A stretch of DNA of 64,000 nucleotides from Lycium barbarum (lineage: Eukaryota > Streptophyta > Magnoliopsida > Solanales > Solanaceae): assembly GCF_019175385.1 (NCBI RefSeq), contig NC_083340.1, positions 14,644,336 through 14,708,335 of the forward strand, given 5' to 3'. The notes under the pieces were generated by a model. It did not search any database, had not been told where the DNA came from, and worked only from the letters and a program-made list of their open reading frames with translations. The translations under genes and the position numbers were made by a program. Shown here piece by piece: positions 24,770 through 36,374 of this stretch; the first letter of the stretch is position 1, and the number at the start of each line of letters is the position of its first letter.

Positions 24770-24777
24770 TATTTATA
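24770..24777 (-). promoter_or_regulatory. Probable TATA box of the bHLH gene
   Basis: The minus strand reads CCATATAAATAGAGAG. The TATAAATA core ends ~140 bp upstream of the ATG at 24630, leaving a plausible 5' UTR of ~110 bp. Confidence 0.5.
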
Positions 24778-25871
24778 TGGAGCATATAAGAACAATTATT
24801 TTTTATAGTGCTAGCCCAAGCTTTAACTTAAATAATCTACTATTATTTAAAAGAATTAACAAAATTAATATGATATTCTTAATATTTTCAGAAGTAGATT
24901 ATAGCAGTAACGTTTTACATTAAAACATTTTAACGGACAAACGTTGATAGTTGACAGAGGGGAGGATTTTCTCTTTCTAAAAATGGTGAAAAGATCACAT
25001 TCTGATTTTTTTTGAAAGCAATGGGTGAATTATTTTGCTGAGCTATAGTTTTGTGTTTTAATTGTTGATTGTCAATTTTAAGGATTGAACCAATTTAGTG
25101 ATTAATAGAAAAATCTAATTAACCAAAAAAAAAGCTTAAGAAGGACCGAAGTAAAAATCACACGTTTTTTTCTCTCTCTGTGAAATTGTTTTTTATTACA
25201 AATTCTATAGCATTTTTCCTTGGCAAAGTGTAATGGAAGGGGGTTATTCTCTCAAGTACCTTTTTTTTTTTTTCTTTTTTTTTTCTCTCCTACATTGACA
25301 AAACAATTTTGATCTGGTTCTTTTCAATAATTCCACCACAGCCAGACAAGATTGGCAACTAAAATAAAGAGTACCAACAACTAGGGAAAGAGCATACAGA
25401 ACAGTTGAGTTCCTTGCATACACTTAGGCCACAAAGAATCAAAAGCCACAACAAAAAAGTATCAACTAATTCACAACAGTTCATTTGGACCAGAGTGTCG
25501 TTAGCCAGAATAATGAAATACCGGTAAAACGTTACTCACAGTTATGTTTTATATCTGTTTACTCCATTTTCTATATGTTAAACTTTTGAATAAAATATTA
25601 CCGAAAACGTTATTCACACCTACGTTTATTCTATTTTTGAAACTTCTTAAAATCTTGTATTATTTTTGTTAACTGCTTTAATAATGTATTGTGTTTAGGT
25701 CAAAAATTCGCTGAGTTCCTTGAACTTGCATGTGTAACAGTGTAAGACAAAGGCAGATTATGGCTATTAAATGATGTGGTGGCCATGTTTGTAATTTCAT
25801 TCCTTTTAGTTAGAAGTCTTGAGTTCGAGTTTGACAGTGAAAATTTTCTTAGTAAGAAGATTTTATTTTAT
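24778..25871. other. Upstream region of the bHLH gene
   Basis: AT-rich with poly-T tracts near 25260-25290. No further feature recognised. It ends at the hAT target site. Confidence 0.4.
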
Positions 25872-26085
25872 GGTGGACCTAAGCCTGGCAACCGGTTCAA
25901 CCGGAACCAGATCGGTAACCGGTTATAGACCGAAAACCAGCCACCGGTTCCGGTTCCGGTTTACCTGTTCCAAATATGGAAACCGGAACCGGCCGGTTTC
26001 CGGTCTAAAAAATGGAACCGGCCACCGGTTCCAAATATGAAAACCGGAACCGGCCGGTCCAAAACATTAAAAAAACCTTTTTTTT

Positions 26086-26099
26086 TTGTTTTTTGTATA

Positions 26100-26149
<50 letters not shown>

Positions 26150-26421
26150 ATTTATTAGTATATTGTAGGTATATTTATATATATTATATAAGTTTATAAG
26201 TAAAGTTTATATATTTACTAACTAACAGCATATATGTATATATATATTAAGTTATATGCTTAAGTTATACTACATATACCTAAAATATACTAAGAATATA
26301 CTTATAATATCAATATACTTAGGTTATATAACTTAAACATATATATTTAAGTTATATGTATACTATATATAGTTATAAGTTATATATATAGGTTTAAGTT
26401 TTTCTTTTGTTTTTTGTATAG

Positions 26422-26454
<33 letters not shown>

Positions 26455-26535
26455 ATTTATTAGTATATTGTAGGTATATTTATATATGTTATATAAGTTT
26501 ATAAGTAAAGTTTATATATTTACTAACTAACAGCA

Positions 26536-26609
<74 letters not shown>

Positions 26610-27240
26610 GTTATATGCTTAAGTTATACTACATATACCTAAAATATACTAAGAATATACTTATAATATCAATATACTTAGGTTATATAACTTAAACATA
26701 TATATTTAAGGTATATGTATACTATATATAGTTATAAGCTATATATATATAGGTTTAAGTTATATATATACACTATATAAACTTATATAAATCATATATA
26801 TATGTTTAAGTTATATGTATACTATATATACTTTTATATGTTTAAGTTATACTATATATACTTAAAATATACTAAGAATATACTCATAATATCAATATAC
26901 TTAGGTTATATAACTTAAACATATATATTTAAGTTATATGTATACTATATATAGTTATAAGTTATATGTATACTATATATACTTTTATATGTTTAAGTTA
27001 TACTACATACACCTAAAATATACTAAGAATATACTCATAATATCAATATACTTAGGTTATATAACTTAAACATATATATTTAAGTTATAACTATATTCTT
27101 AGTATATTTTAGTTATTTTTCAAGTATATAACTTTCTAGTTTTTAATTTAAGTAGATGTATATTATAAGTATATTCTTAGTATATTTTAGGTATATTCCT
27201 AACTTAATATAAGTAAAAATATGAACACAAGTAAATAGAA
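26086..27240. repeat. AT-rich duplicated block with (AT)n microsatellites
   Basis: (TA)n runs lie at about 26101-26143, 26421-26450 and 26537-26606. A module containing TATAGTATTTATTAGTATAT is duplicated (from ~26086 and from ~26406). A smaller module with CTTAGGTTATATAACTTAAA recurs four times (near 26326, 26678, 26901 and 27053). Non-coding. Confidence 0.75.
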
Positions 27241-27498
27241 GAAAACTCAATAAGCCATATATTTTATTCATTCATGGATAACATTTATTTGCAAGTTGTA
27301 GTTTTTTTTAACTTGCAAATAATACATGAGTTGCAAAGAAATAGTAGAATAATAAAATCAAAAAGTGTTAATCATTTGGCTAATATCCGTCATATCATAT
27401 TTGGTCATGGAGATATCTTCAAAGTCTTCCATTTGGTCCACTCCACTTGCTATCAAATCTTCAATCTCTTCCTCTTCGCCTTCCACCTCTTCTAAGTT

Positions 27499-27750
27499 TT
27501 AGTTGCGTCGCTCCGATCTAATCCAATCGCGAATGCACACTAGTACTTGCAAGCTAAATCCGGATAATGAGTGTCTATGGTCTCCAATTTGTTGTCTTCC
27601 TTGGATAAATGCACTCTCCGAAGCCACGGTTGATATTTGAACCGTAAGGATATCTCGAGCCATTCTTAAAAGTACCGGATGGCTTGCCTCGTATCTCTTC
27701 CACCATGCTAAGACGCCAAATCATCTAGTTCCTTGATATCCATATTTGGC
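27499..27750 (-). pseudogene. hAT transposase C-terminal dimerisation (hATC) remnant
   Basis: The minus strand reads ELDDLAS, a frame break, then WWKRYEASHPVLLRMARDIL, STVASESAFIQGRQQIGDHR and ending CIRDWIRSERRN at TAA 27499-27501. Typical hATC motifs (WW-x7-P-x-L, ASESAF) are evident. Confidence 0.8.
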
Positions 27751-27881
27751 TGCATCAAATAAAGGTGATATTCATCAATGTTTGCATTATGAGAAGGAGT
27801 TGGATGTGAATATAAAACTTTTAAATTCGACAAGCCCTTTTTGCTACTTTGAGGAGTTGGATTTGAACCCGTTTGCTCTCC

Positions 27882-28313
27882 TCAAACATCCTTATGTTTA
27901 CCTTTCATACGATTCGTTAGTGTACCCGTTCCACTATCCTTACTAATTTGTTGCTTAAAAACAAATTCTTGTCTACATTTATTGCATGTAGCTGTTTGTC
28001 TTTCCCTATTCTTAGTCATAAATTTCCAAATTTTAGCGGTTGGCTTACGAGTTCTTGGCGGTTTGTCTTGTATATGCGATTGTGCAGGACCTGTATCTCC
28101 TATGGGATTTTCGGGGGCTTGTGTTTCATCATCATCATCAATTTCATTAAAAGTGTCGGTATAATGTTGTTGCATTACCTCATGATCTAAAAGTGGATTA
28201 TTTCCACCAACATCAATACCTAAATTGGGTGTTTCGTTCACAAATTTTTCCTCATTAAACCCACCCCTAACAATACCACTACTACCGGCACCATGTCTAA
28301 ATCTCTTCACCAT
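27882..28313 (-). pseudogene. hAT transposase N-terminal part with BED-type zinc finger
   Basis: This is a 143-codon ORF starting MVKRFRHGAGSSGIVRGG. An acidic linker is followed by a BED-type segment at ~92-143: IWKFMTKNRERQTATCNKCR and later TGTLTNRMKGKHKDV. The CxxC pair and the terminal KH are present, but the first expected His (usually N-H-M/L) is Arg. Downstream the reading breaks up before the hATC remnant, so most of the RNase-H-like catalytic domain is deleted. RICESLEEPER-like hAT proteins are the closest type. Non-functional in transposition on its own. Confidence 0.8.
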
Positions 28314-29297
28314 TATTAAATAGAATTAATTTAAATCACAAGAAAATAAATTGCAACAAATTAAATTGCTAGGATTAAATTGCGTAAATTAAATAGCAGA
28401 AAATAAAGATAGAGTTGGAACGAAAGTACCAAATTGCCGGACTAATTTCCAACAAAGTGAAGGTGGCTAGCATTGCAAATCCACCAAAGCTTTGGAGTTA
28501 CTTCGGATTGTTACAAAATCACCAATTCCACCAACAATTTTTTTTATAATTGCAAAATTAATAATTGAAACTAGAATAAAACTTTATAATATTTAATTGA
28601 GAGAAATTTAAAGTACCTAATTGTTGCAAAGTAACGATAATTGAGAGAAATTGAGAGAAAGAGAAGAGTGAATTGGTGTGGATTAAAATGGAAATGGAGA
28701 GGGGTTTATATAGGGGTGGGGGATGCGTTAAAGTGTTAAAAAAAAGTTTGGGGGGGTTGGGGGGCCAAAAGGGGAGTATGGAGCCGTCGCCAACGACCAT
28801 TTTAGCAAATGGACCGTTCGCCAACGGTCCAGCCCATTTTTTAAACGACTACTTTTTAAAAAAAAATCGTTTTTGACAGGTTTAACCGGTCCGGTTCCGG
28901 TTTGACCGGTTTAACCGGTTATCCGGTTCCTAAAATACAAACCCGGACCAGTAAAAAATAAACGGTTGACCGTAACCAGTAAACTGGTTCCACCGGTTCT
29001 GATTCCGGTTCCGGTTACAGGTTTGAACCGGTAAAATCGGACTGGTTGCCAGGCTTAGGTGGACCTATTCAAGGCGAATACCAGGTAAATTTTATAAATA
29101 GCCACTATGTAGGCCCCTATAATTAAACAATAGCTATTGCAGTTTTAAGATTTCACAGGTAAAATCTCAAGTTATCATGGAGTTTTACCACTAAAATTTA
29201 AAAATCGGTGACTATTTTCCAAAAACGAGGCCGAAAAATGGTCAATTAACACTATAAATTTATGATCTCTTCATAGGCCTACTCAACGTGAATTTAA

Positions 29298-29864
29298 GGA
29301 GCCGTTTGGACATGGTTTGAAACCATGAGATGAAACCATGTTTGGACATGCAATTTAGATTTCTTAAGTTGTATTTTTTCTTATAGACATAAAAACCCCC
29401 ACAAGTTGTGAAAGCTATCAAAATATTCTCAATTCTTAAACAATCTTACCAAATGAGCAAGTCATAGTTCGTAACAAAATCAATACGCTATTAGAAGGCC
29501 TTTCTAAAAAATACAACATCAATTGATCAAACTTTAGTTCAATAAAAAAGAAAATTTAACATGAATAGTAATGTAACTACTCTTTAATATAATCCTCCCA
29601 CGTGGTAGACATAAATAAAGGTTGGTAAATGGTTGGTGGGAGTAATTGTTAAAAATATCTACCAACTTATGATTTTTTTTTTCAAAATATAAACTTAAGG
29701 GTCAAGCTTTATATTTACAAATTTTGAAACCATGGTTTGAAACTCAAATCATATCTTGTTGGATGATTTAGGATTTCAAATCATGTTTTCAAACCATGAG
29801 ATTAAATGCATGTCCAAACGTTAATTTCATCTCATGATTTCAAATCGCATGTCAAAACGCCTAC
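29298..29864. mobile_element. Tourist-like MITE
   Basis: The left end GGAGCCGTTTGGACATG and right end, minus strand, GTAGGCGTTTTGACATG form imperfect TIRs, with an inner repeat GAAACCATG/CATGGTTTC. TAA is present on both sides (29295-29297 and 29865-29867). Non-coding, 567 bp. Confidence 0.65.
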
Positions 29865-30041
29865 TAAATTAATTGGTAAGTAAAATTTGGATACAAAATT
29901 ATCAACCAAAAAACAAAAAAAGATAGATTATTAACTGGCATCTATCTTTTCTTTCCTTTTCTTCCTTTTCCCACGCACACATTTTCAAGTATAAAAGCTC
30001 ATTTGGTATACTACCCTCACGTGCATTATATCCTTCATTTC

Positions 30042-30240
30042 TAGTCCGGAGCCTAAAGGACATAAAAATACACGGTACAAACCAAAAGGAGGATGTCTTT
30101 CATTTATATACCAAAACGGGTATAACGTGGACTCCTCCACGTTATACCCCCAATTTTTTTTTTTGCATTGTCAGAATCACAACAATAATAAAACAATAAA
30201 AAAAAATTAACGGTATAACGTGGACTGATCCACGTTATAC
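30042..30240 (+). repeat. MULE left terminal inverted repeat
   Basis: This contains a hairpin GGGTATAACGTGGA-CTCC-TCCACGTTATACCC at 30118-30149 and a second, GTATAACGTGGA-CTGA-TCCACGTTATAC (about 30213-30240). Two more diverged versions follow to about 30312. Confidence 0.85.
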
Positions 30241-31108
30241 AAATAATTTTGTATAACGTCGATCAGTCCACGTTTTACAACATATATGTTGTAAAACGTG
30301 GGACTGTCCACGACTCATAAAATTGTTGCCCTAATTTTTCTCCTTTCTCCTCCGCCTCTTTCTCTATCCTTTTGAAGTTACAGAATTTCTTCTTCGTCTC
30401 CGTCTCCTTCTCCTCCATTATTTTCTTTTTAAACCCTGCGTTACAGTCTAATTTTTGGAGCAACTTCTTCATCAAAAATCTTTTGTTGCTATCTAAATTA
30501 AGGTATGTTTTCTAACTCATATAATATTGTATATTTATAGTAGATGTAGGATATCTGTTTGTCTTATTTATCTTGATTGTTATTTTTTATTTGTGTTATT
30601 TTAATACCTATAAGATATTTGTTTGTCTTATTTGTGTTATTTAATTTGAACTTAAGATATGATTGTCAGGAGCATTATTATATAAAAGGTCCGATTTGTT
30701 TAGTAGCACTTTTGAAGAAATTCGTTGTTATGTTACTGTTATTTTTGTGGATTATTATATAAAAGATCTAAATAACTAATTATTTTTCACAACTTTAATG
30801 TGATATTTATATATCCAGAAAAGTAAAACTTAATTGATGTCTCACTAGCCCAAAAAAAAGATACTTAAAATGTCATGATAATGCTTTATTATATGAGACC
30901 TAAGTCTAAGTGGGTGGACAATTATTTTGTCTATACCTTATAGGTATTAATGTGGTCCACTATCAGTGATTTCTAAATAAGGCGTATGGAAGTTGGCTTT
31001 ATCTAGCCAGTGCATATTTGTTCTGCTAAAATTGGAATAATATTTTTTTAATAGTAAGTTACTCCAAATAGCTTAATCTGGACTTCAATTTTTTTTTTCT
31101 TCTAAGGT

Positions 31109-33860
31109 ATGGAGCTTCCATGGGTATGCCTACATCCGGGGCCAGAAGAGTACGATGTGTTAACACTCCAGGAGAAGCATCGATCACAGGCTGTGTGGGA
31201 TGGTGCCTTGAGAGGACCGACCGGATGCCTGTTTCCACGCCGCGCGGATACCGAATTTTGGAAGCACGTGAAGCGTCATCCTTTTCATCCTTGCATCCTT
31301 GACTACTTTGGCTTGTGTGGATTTAGGGGAGTAGTAGAGGTAGGATGTGTATCATATGATTAGGCAGTCATCACTGCACTTATAGAGAGATAGCGTCCTG
31401 TGACGCACACCTTTCATCTGCGTACGGGTGAGGCGACCATCACATTACAAGATATTGAGCTCATGGTTGGCATGGTTGTTGATGGTAATCCCCTGAATGA
31501 TGTTAATGCTAGACATATAAGTATTGTTGGGTGGCAACAATTAATCCATGAGCTTACTGGTTAGGCACCCGGTCTAGATTGTTTTAATGGTGTTAGTAGG
31601 TTAGAAGTAAATAAATTAATTGAATATATTAGAGGTTTAGATGACATTACAGATCAGACCCAGAAATTGTTGTGCAACAGCGGGTTAGGTTGTACTTGGT
31701 ATGGCTTTGTGGCGGCGCGATATTTCCGGATAAGTCCAGTGACTTACTTAATTTAGACTATTTGCTTGACATGCGTGACCTTAGAGCAATGAGTAGACAA
31801 GCTGCATTGCCATATTTGTATACTTGTTTATGCCACGCTTCGTTGAAGAAAGTCAAGGATATGTGTGGATTCATTTCCTTATTGCAGGTACGTGACCTTT
31901 AAAATTATATAATTTTATTTGGTTGTCCTATTTGATAGTTATAAGATTTTTATGTATTTATTTTAATTTTTTAATATAGTTTTGGGCTTAGGAGCGAATT
32001 ATACCGATGCAGCCACCACCCAGGGCCCTTCAGCCACACACGGCTCATGCACGAAAGTGGACTCATCGTAAAGCTCGCGAAAATGAGGCACGTGTTGTGC
32101 TACCCATATGTAGGGATGTATTGTACAACCTAACAGATGGTCAGGTATTTTATCATAATTATGGTTGTTAATGGCGTTTTGATATAATAGTTACGCTTAT
32201 GTGTAATATATTTATTTTATTATCATGTAATTTTATGTTCTTTCTATCGTAGTTTGTGTGGCAGCCTTATTCAGAGGTCATCATTAATGGACTCCCTGAG
32301 TGGTGTCGGCGTGGTCGAGCTATTTGGATGACGCAGGTTCTCCTTATTTGTGGGATCTATCGAGAGTGGCACATGGTAGACTGCGTTCTCAGACAGTTTG
32401 GTAGGAAGCAACATATTCCGGGACCATGTGCTGAGATTGATCCTTTTCATTACAAACGTGGCAAGCGGTATGCTATAACAGTGGAGGATCAACAAAATTT
32501 TATACAAACGGACCTTTTGTGGGAAAATTGTCGACAAAGGGTAATTCTGGCCGAGTATGAAACTCAAGACCCAGAGTCATTATCAGAGTATTTTTGTTGA
32601 TATTGACGTCACTCGCGCACTTTCATAGGAAATCCTGCGCATACTGTGAATAGAGGATACCAACACATGGCAGGCAGGCATGAGGCACTGGTACGTACAT
32701 TACATTCCATTAGATGTTTGATGTCTTTATATGTGTCTTAGACCACTATCAAATCTTATAATTTAATTATTTTTTTTAGGCTTTAAGACATCAAGAATCG
32801 TACAGGTTGGCTCAGGAGACTATCCAAGATCCAACCAAGTGTAATGAAGTGAAGAAATTAGCAGAGATGCTTAGCCACATTAATACAGAGTCCATGGCTG
32901 CTGCCTCTTTGGAGACGATGTTGAGTTTCGCTCCTAATTATACACCACCGGCGGAGTATGTTGAGCCGCCTACTGTGGAAGTTCCTCGTCGCCAACGTCC
33001 TAATGTACCAAGACCTGTGGCGCTTGGTAGAGGACGCCAAGCAGGTAACAGACGGGGTCAAGGTCCCGTGGATCACCATTTGGTTGACGAGGAAGAGGTT
33101 CGTTTTGATAAAGATATGCCCAGCTCAACGATGCCTGCAACTAATAATGCATATTACCCAATAATAGATTTTGGTATGTCCAGCTCATCGACGTCTGCTC
33201 CCGAGGTCCAATCACAGGCCGTAATCAGACGTGAGGGGCCTTTTCAGGCATTCGCATCGTCTGATCCTATTAGCCTCGAAGTTATGGCCCAACAGTTTGG
33301 TGTTCAGACAGGCAGCTCTTATGAGATGACTGAGGGGCCTTTACCTGCATTCACTGGACAGAGCTCTTCAATTGAGAGGAGACTGAGTTTTACTGACGTG
33401 AGTATTCTAACCACTTAAATAGCTTGTATCTTGTTTAATTTCATTAATGTAATGGCAACCTTATGTGTCTATATTATTTATTTTGCATAGTCTCCCATGG
33501 CATTTGATGTTGGATCCTCACACATTCCTGTGCCGGATGTACAAACTTTAGAGCCACAGGTTAGCTTTTTATTCAAAGTGTTTATCTATTAAATTAGATT
33601 AAGAAGTCTTTAAGGAGTGATATGGTGACTTGTGGTTGTTATGTCGTGTTTTGTCTTGGTTGCTTTGATTGTTTGTGTTGGTATATGGTATTGGAGGAAG
33701 TCCTTGTTACAGGGGAGATGTTGTCCGATTTTACATAGACAATTAAATCAATTGCTAAGAAAAGTTTTCTAAGGAATCCAATCATACAAAAATAACTTCT
33801 ATTTTTTTTATGGCATTTACAGGATGAGGGTGTGATACAAAAGGAGGTTCACCAACGTAG
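31109..33860 (+). pseudogene. Plant mobile domain (PMD/MAIN-like) gene carried by the MULE
   Basis: PMD proteins (MAIN and relatives) occur both as host genes and as passengers of MULE and Gypsy elements; their molecular role is not established. Readable exons are 31109-31887, 31980-32144, 32253-32690, 32780-33397, one starting ~33491, and one starting ~33822, all joined by GT/AG introns. Recognisable PMD blocks are [60 protein letters not shown] and [18 protein letters not shown] glycine/arginine-containing tail follows (VALGRGRQAGNRRG). In-frame stops at 31361, in ER*RPVTH, in TG*APG, in FWA*ERI and twice after EYF(C) make it non-functional. At least five of these fall where Trp is expected (TGG to TAG or TGA). 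The coding end runs into a G28 tract (33895-33922). Confidence 0.8.
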
Positions 33861-33894
33861 ATCAAAACGAGAGCGCCGGCAAACTACGTGTGGC

Positions 33895-33922
33895 GGGGGG
33901 GGGGGGGGGGGGGGGGGGGGGG
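33895..33922 (+). repeat. G28 homopolymer
   Basis: An uninterrupted run of 28 G immediately follows the last readable PMD codons (RQTTCGG). Confidence 0.9.
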
Positions 33923-34579
33923 AGGGACACTGTAAAAATTGAATTTTTAGTAATTATTGAATTTATCTCAAAATCTCAATCGTTATCTAACCTTTCAAGA
34001 ATACATATTATGTTTTGAATAAAGGTCACATTTGAATGCTTGCCAACGTTTTACAACTAAAACAATTGCATCCTTGATTTTACGACTGCGTGGCAGATTT
34101 AACGACTGCATGGATTCTCAGCTATAATGTATATAAAAAAAGTTTCATGCATCAATTACACGTTTTGCAACAATTCATTTTCTCAATTGGTAAACGTTGG
34201 CCGGCCAACGTAGCAATAATTGATTCTTGAATTTTTTTTTACGCCAGAGAATCCATGCAGTCGTCAAATCACTCATGCAGCTGTAAAAGCAAAATAGTAA
34301 AATAATTTGTAATTTTTTTTTGTTAAAGCTGAGAATGCATGCAGTCGTCAAATCTGCCATGCAATCGTCAAATCAAGCATGCAGTCGTAAAATCAAACAG
34401 TAAATAAATTTTTTCAACATCAGCATTATGACATTCAAAGGTCCGTGAAACATTTTTTTATATACCAGTTAAGATTTGTATTCTGCATATCTCTCTTGTA
34501 GACTTCATTTTTCAAGAATTCTCCACTTCTCTCTTGCATTCTCCATTCATTTTTACATTTGTATTCTCTTGAAAATAAT

Positions 34580-35564
34580 ATGGCGGAAAATTATATAAGA
34601 GTTAATTTATATTGGGGTGGTGAAGTTGTGTACGAAGAAGGTTCAGTGAGATATAACCGTCGTCCGGGAGTCGTACAAAGGTTTCCAATTTCCCTCAAAT
34701 ACGATCGTCTACAGCGTGTTTTCATAAGCAAAATGGCCATAACTGATCCTAGCCTTTCAGTGGTTATCACTGGACGATATCCAACATCAATTACGACTAA
34801 GGGATTTCCCATTTACGAGGAAACTCTTATTTCGGATGATGACTCCTTATCATTATTTCTTCGAAGTCCTGATATATTTAGCAATCATATAAGCATAGCG
34901 ACACTTGATATGTATGCAACTGTTGAACGCTCTACTAATATTGAAGCACCCACTGACGATGAGTTTGATATTCGGGGTACTACGTATCTTCCCGCTATGA
35001 ATATTGAGAGAAGCACCCTTGCTGATTTGTTGATTGCGGATAAAAAGTTTTGGTCGCGCGCTGTTGAAATGAAGTTTGATGAATACTGGGAGAGGTCCCT
35101 AAAGCATACTGACATGCAGCAATACAATGCAGCTGAAGGGGTGTCTTTGAGATTCTGACATTTGCACACGAAGGTAAGGGCGGAATATCCATAAAGTCTC
35201 TGCCGAAGGGAAAAAGTGTTCGTGTGGGAAGTGGAGAAACTACCATATGCCATGTTCACATGCCATTAAATTTTGTGATATCCGCGGAATTCAACCAAAG
35301 ACCTATGTTAGCAAGTACTACAGTTGCAGGTTTTACAACCAAACGTACAGTGGAAATTTTTCACCGTTGGGTGATGAGGCATATTGGCCACCTTCTCCCT
35401 TCAGTTTAATTGCAAACACTGAATATGAGCTAACTTCAGGAGCGCGGACTACAACTAGAAGGAGGAATGAAATGGATATAGCTCCTGCTCGCATGGCTAG
35501 ACAGTGTAGTACGTGCAAGCAAACAGGTCATAGCAAGAATCGCTGCCCCAACAGAAATCAGTAG
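34580..35564 (+). pseudogene. MULE transposase, N- and C-terminal parts without catalytic core
   Basis: The ATG at 34580 gives MAENYIRVNLYWGGEVVYEE, the usual start of MULE transposases of this type, and the frame runs to 35158. After a frameshift, a SWIM zinc finger is visible (CSCGKWRNYHMPCSHAIKFC, about 35211-35270), followed by YSCRFYNQTYSGNFSPLGDE. A CCHC zinc knuckle near the end reads CSTCKQTGHSKNRCP. The ~350-residue MULE/DDE domain expected between IADKKF and WSRAVEMKFDEYW is missing, so there was an internal deletion. No catalytic DDE residues remain. The element would need a transposase from elsewhere. Confidence 0.85.
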
Positions 35565-35944
35565 TTGTTGTTACTTGTTGGCTTTTATGTTTTTTCTTAA
35601 GGTGTACGATCGTTGTTTCCTTATGTAATCTTCCAAAAATATATAACATGTCTTGTGCCGTTTAATAGTTAGTATGTAATTTAACATTTACTACTCGGTT
35701 AATATGTGACGTTTATTTAACTTATATTTTATTTTTTATTTATGTTCGCATATATAACACATATTTAATTATTGCATATGTTAAAATATTTATTTGAGTT
35801 AATCACTGAAATTAACTGTATGCTTTAAAAAATTTAAAAATCAATAAAAAAAAAATTATTAAAAACACAGCTGAATATGATTTAAATAGAATCAACGTCT
35901 TACAAACTATTTTTGTAAAACGTTGGGGAGAAAAAAATATATGT

Positions 35945-36145
35945 TTTAAAACGTGGATCAGTCCACGTTATACCATTAATTTTTTTTATTTTTTTATTTT
36001 ATTTTATTGTGATTCTGACAATGCAAAAAAGAATTTGGGGTATAACGTGGAGGAGTCCACGTTATACCCGTTTTGGTATATAACTGAAAGGCAGCCCCCT
36101 TGTAGTTTATGCCGTGTATTTTTATGCTCTTTAGGCTCCGAACAC
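35945..36145 (-). repeat. MULE right terminal inverted repeat
   Basis: Reverse complement of 30042-30240 with indels. It includes the hairpin GGTATAACGTGGA-GGAG-TCCACGTTATACC at about 36039-36068 and a shorter GTGGATCAGTCCACGTTATAC near 35953-35973. Confidence 0.85.
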
Positions 36146-36374
36146 CCTTCATTTCCTTCTAATGTTTGTTTAAGTACTCTTGAAAGGGAATGGGTGATGC
36201 GGGGCGATTGGACCATCTTTGAAAGTATAATTAATTGGAGGTTTTATATAAATTCAAGATACAAGGCATACTACATGATTAAGCGAAGCACAAAGCAAAC
36301 CTGCATTTTTAATTTAGATTAAAGTTATACAGAAGTTTCATTTTATAATATTGTTCCTTGTTAAAAGATTTTAA

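Larger units (their letters stand above)
25880..29057 (-). mobile_element. Defective hAT transposon
   Basis: The terminal inverted repeats are TAAGCCTGGCAACCGGT at 25880 and its complement, with one mismatch, ending at 29057. An 8-bp GGTGGACC duplication flanks them (25872-25879 and 29058-29065), diagnostic of hAT. The subterminal ~170 bp at each end is packed with ACCGGTT/CCGGTTCC motifs, presumably transposase-binding sites. On the minus strand, a BED-type N-terminal ORF and a hAT dimerisation remnant survive, but the catalytic middle is missing. An AT-rich repetitive block fills 26086-27240. Confidence 0.9.
30042..36145 (+). mobile_element. Mutator-like element (MULE) carrying a plant-mobile-domain gene
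   Basis: The inverted termini (~200 bp) start TAGTCCGGAGCCTAAAG at 30042 and, on the minus strand from 36145, GTGTTCGGAGCCTAAAG. They are flanked by a 10-bp duplication CCTTCATTTC (30032-30041 and 36146-36155), within the 9-11 bp range of MULEs. It carries two decayed plus-strand genes: a plant mobile domain (PMD) gene (31109-33860) and a MULE transposase without its core (34580-35564). Between them, 34080-34400 holds several copies of CATGCAGTCGTCAAATC in both orientations. Confidence 0.88.

Noticed and set aside
27274..27495. 73-codon plus-strand ORF in the hAT element
   Set aside because: It is the antisense of the hAT 3' region next to the dimerisation remnant.
32271..33079. Minus-strand ORFs overlapping the PMD gene
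   Set aside because: Shadows of the PMD exons; the plus-strand frame has recognisable PMD blocks and splice sites.
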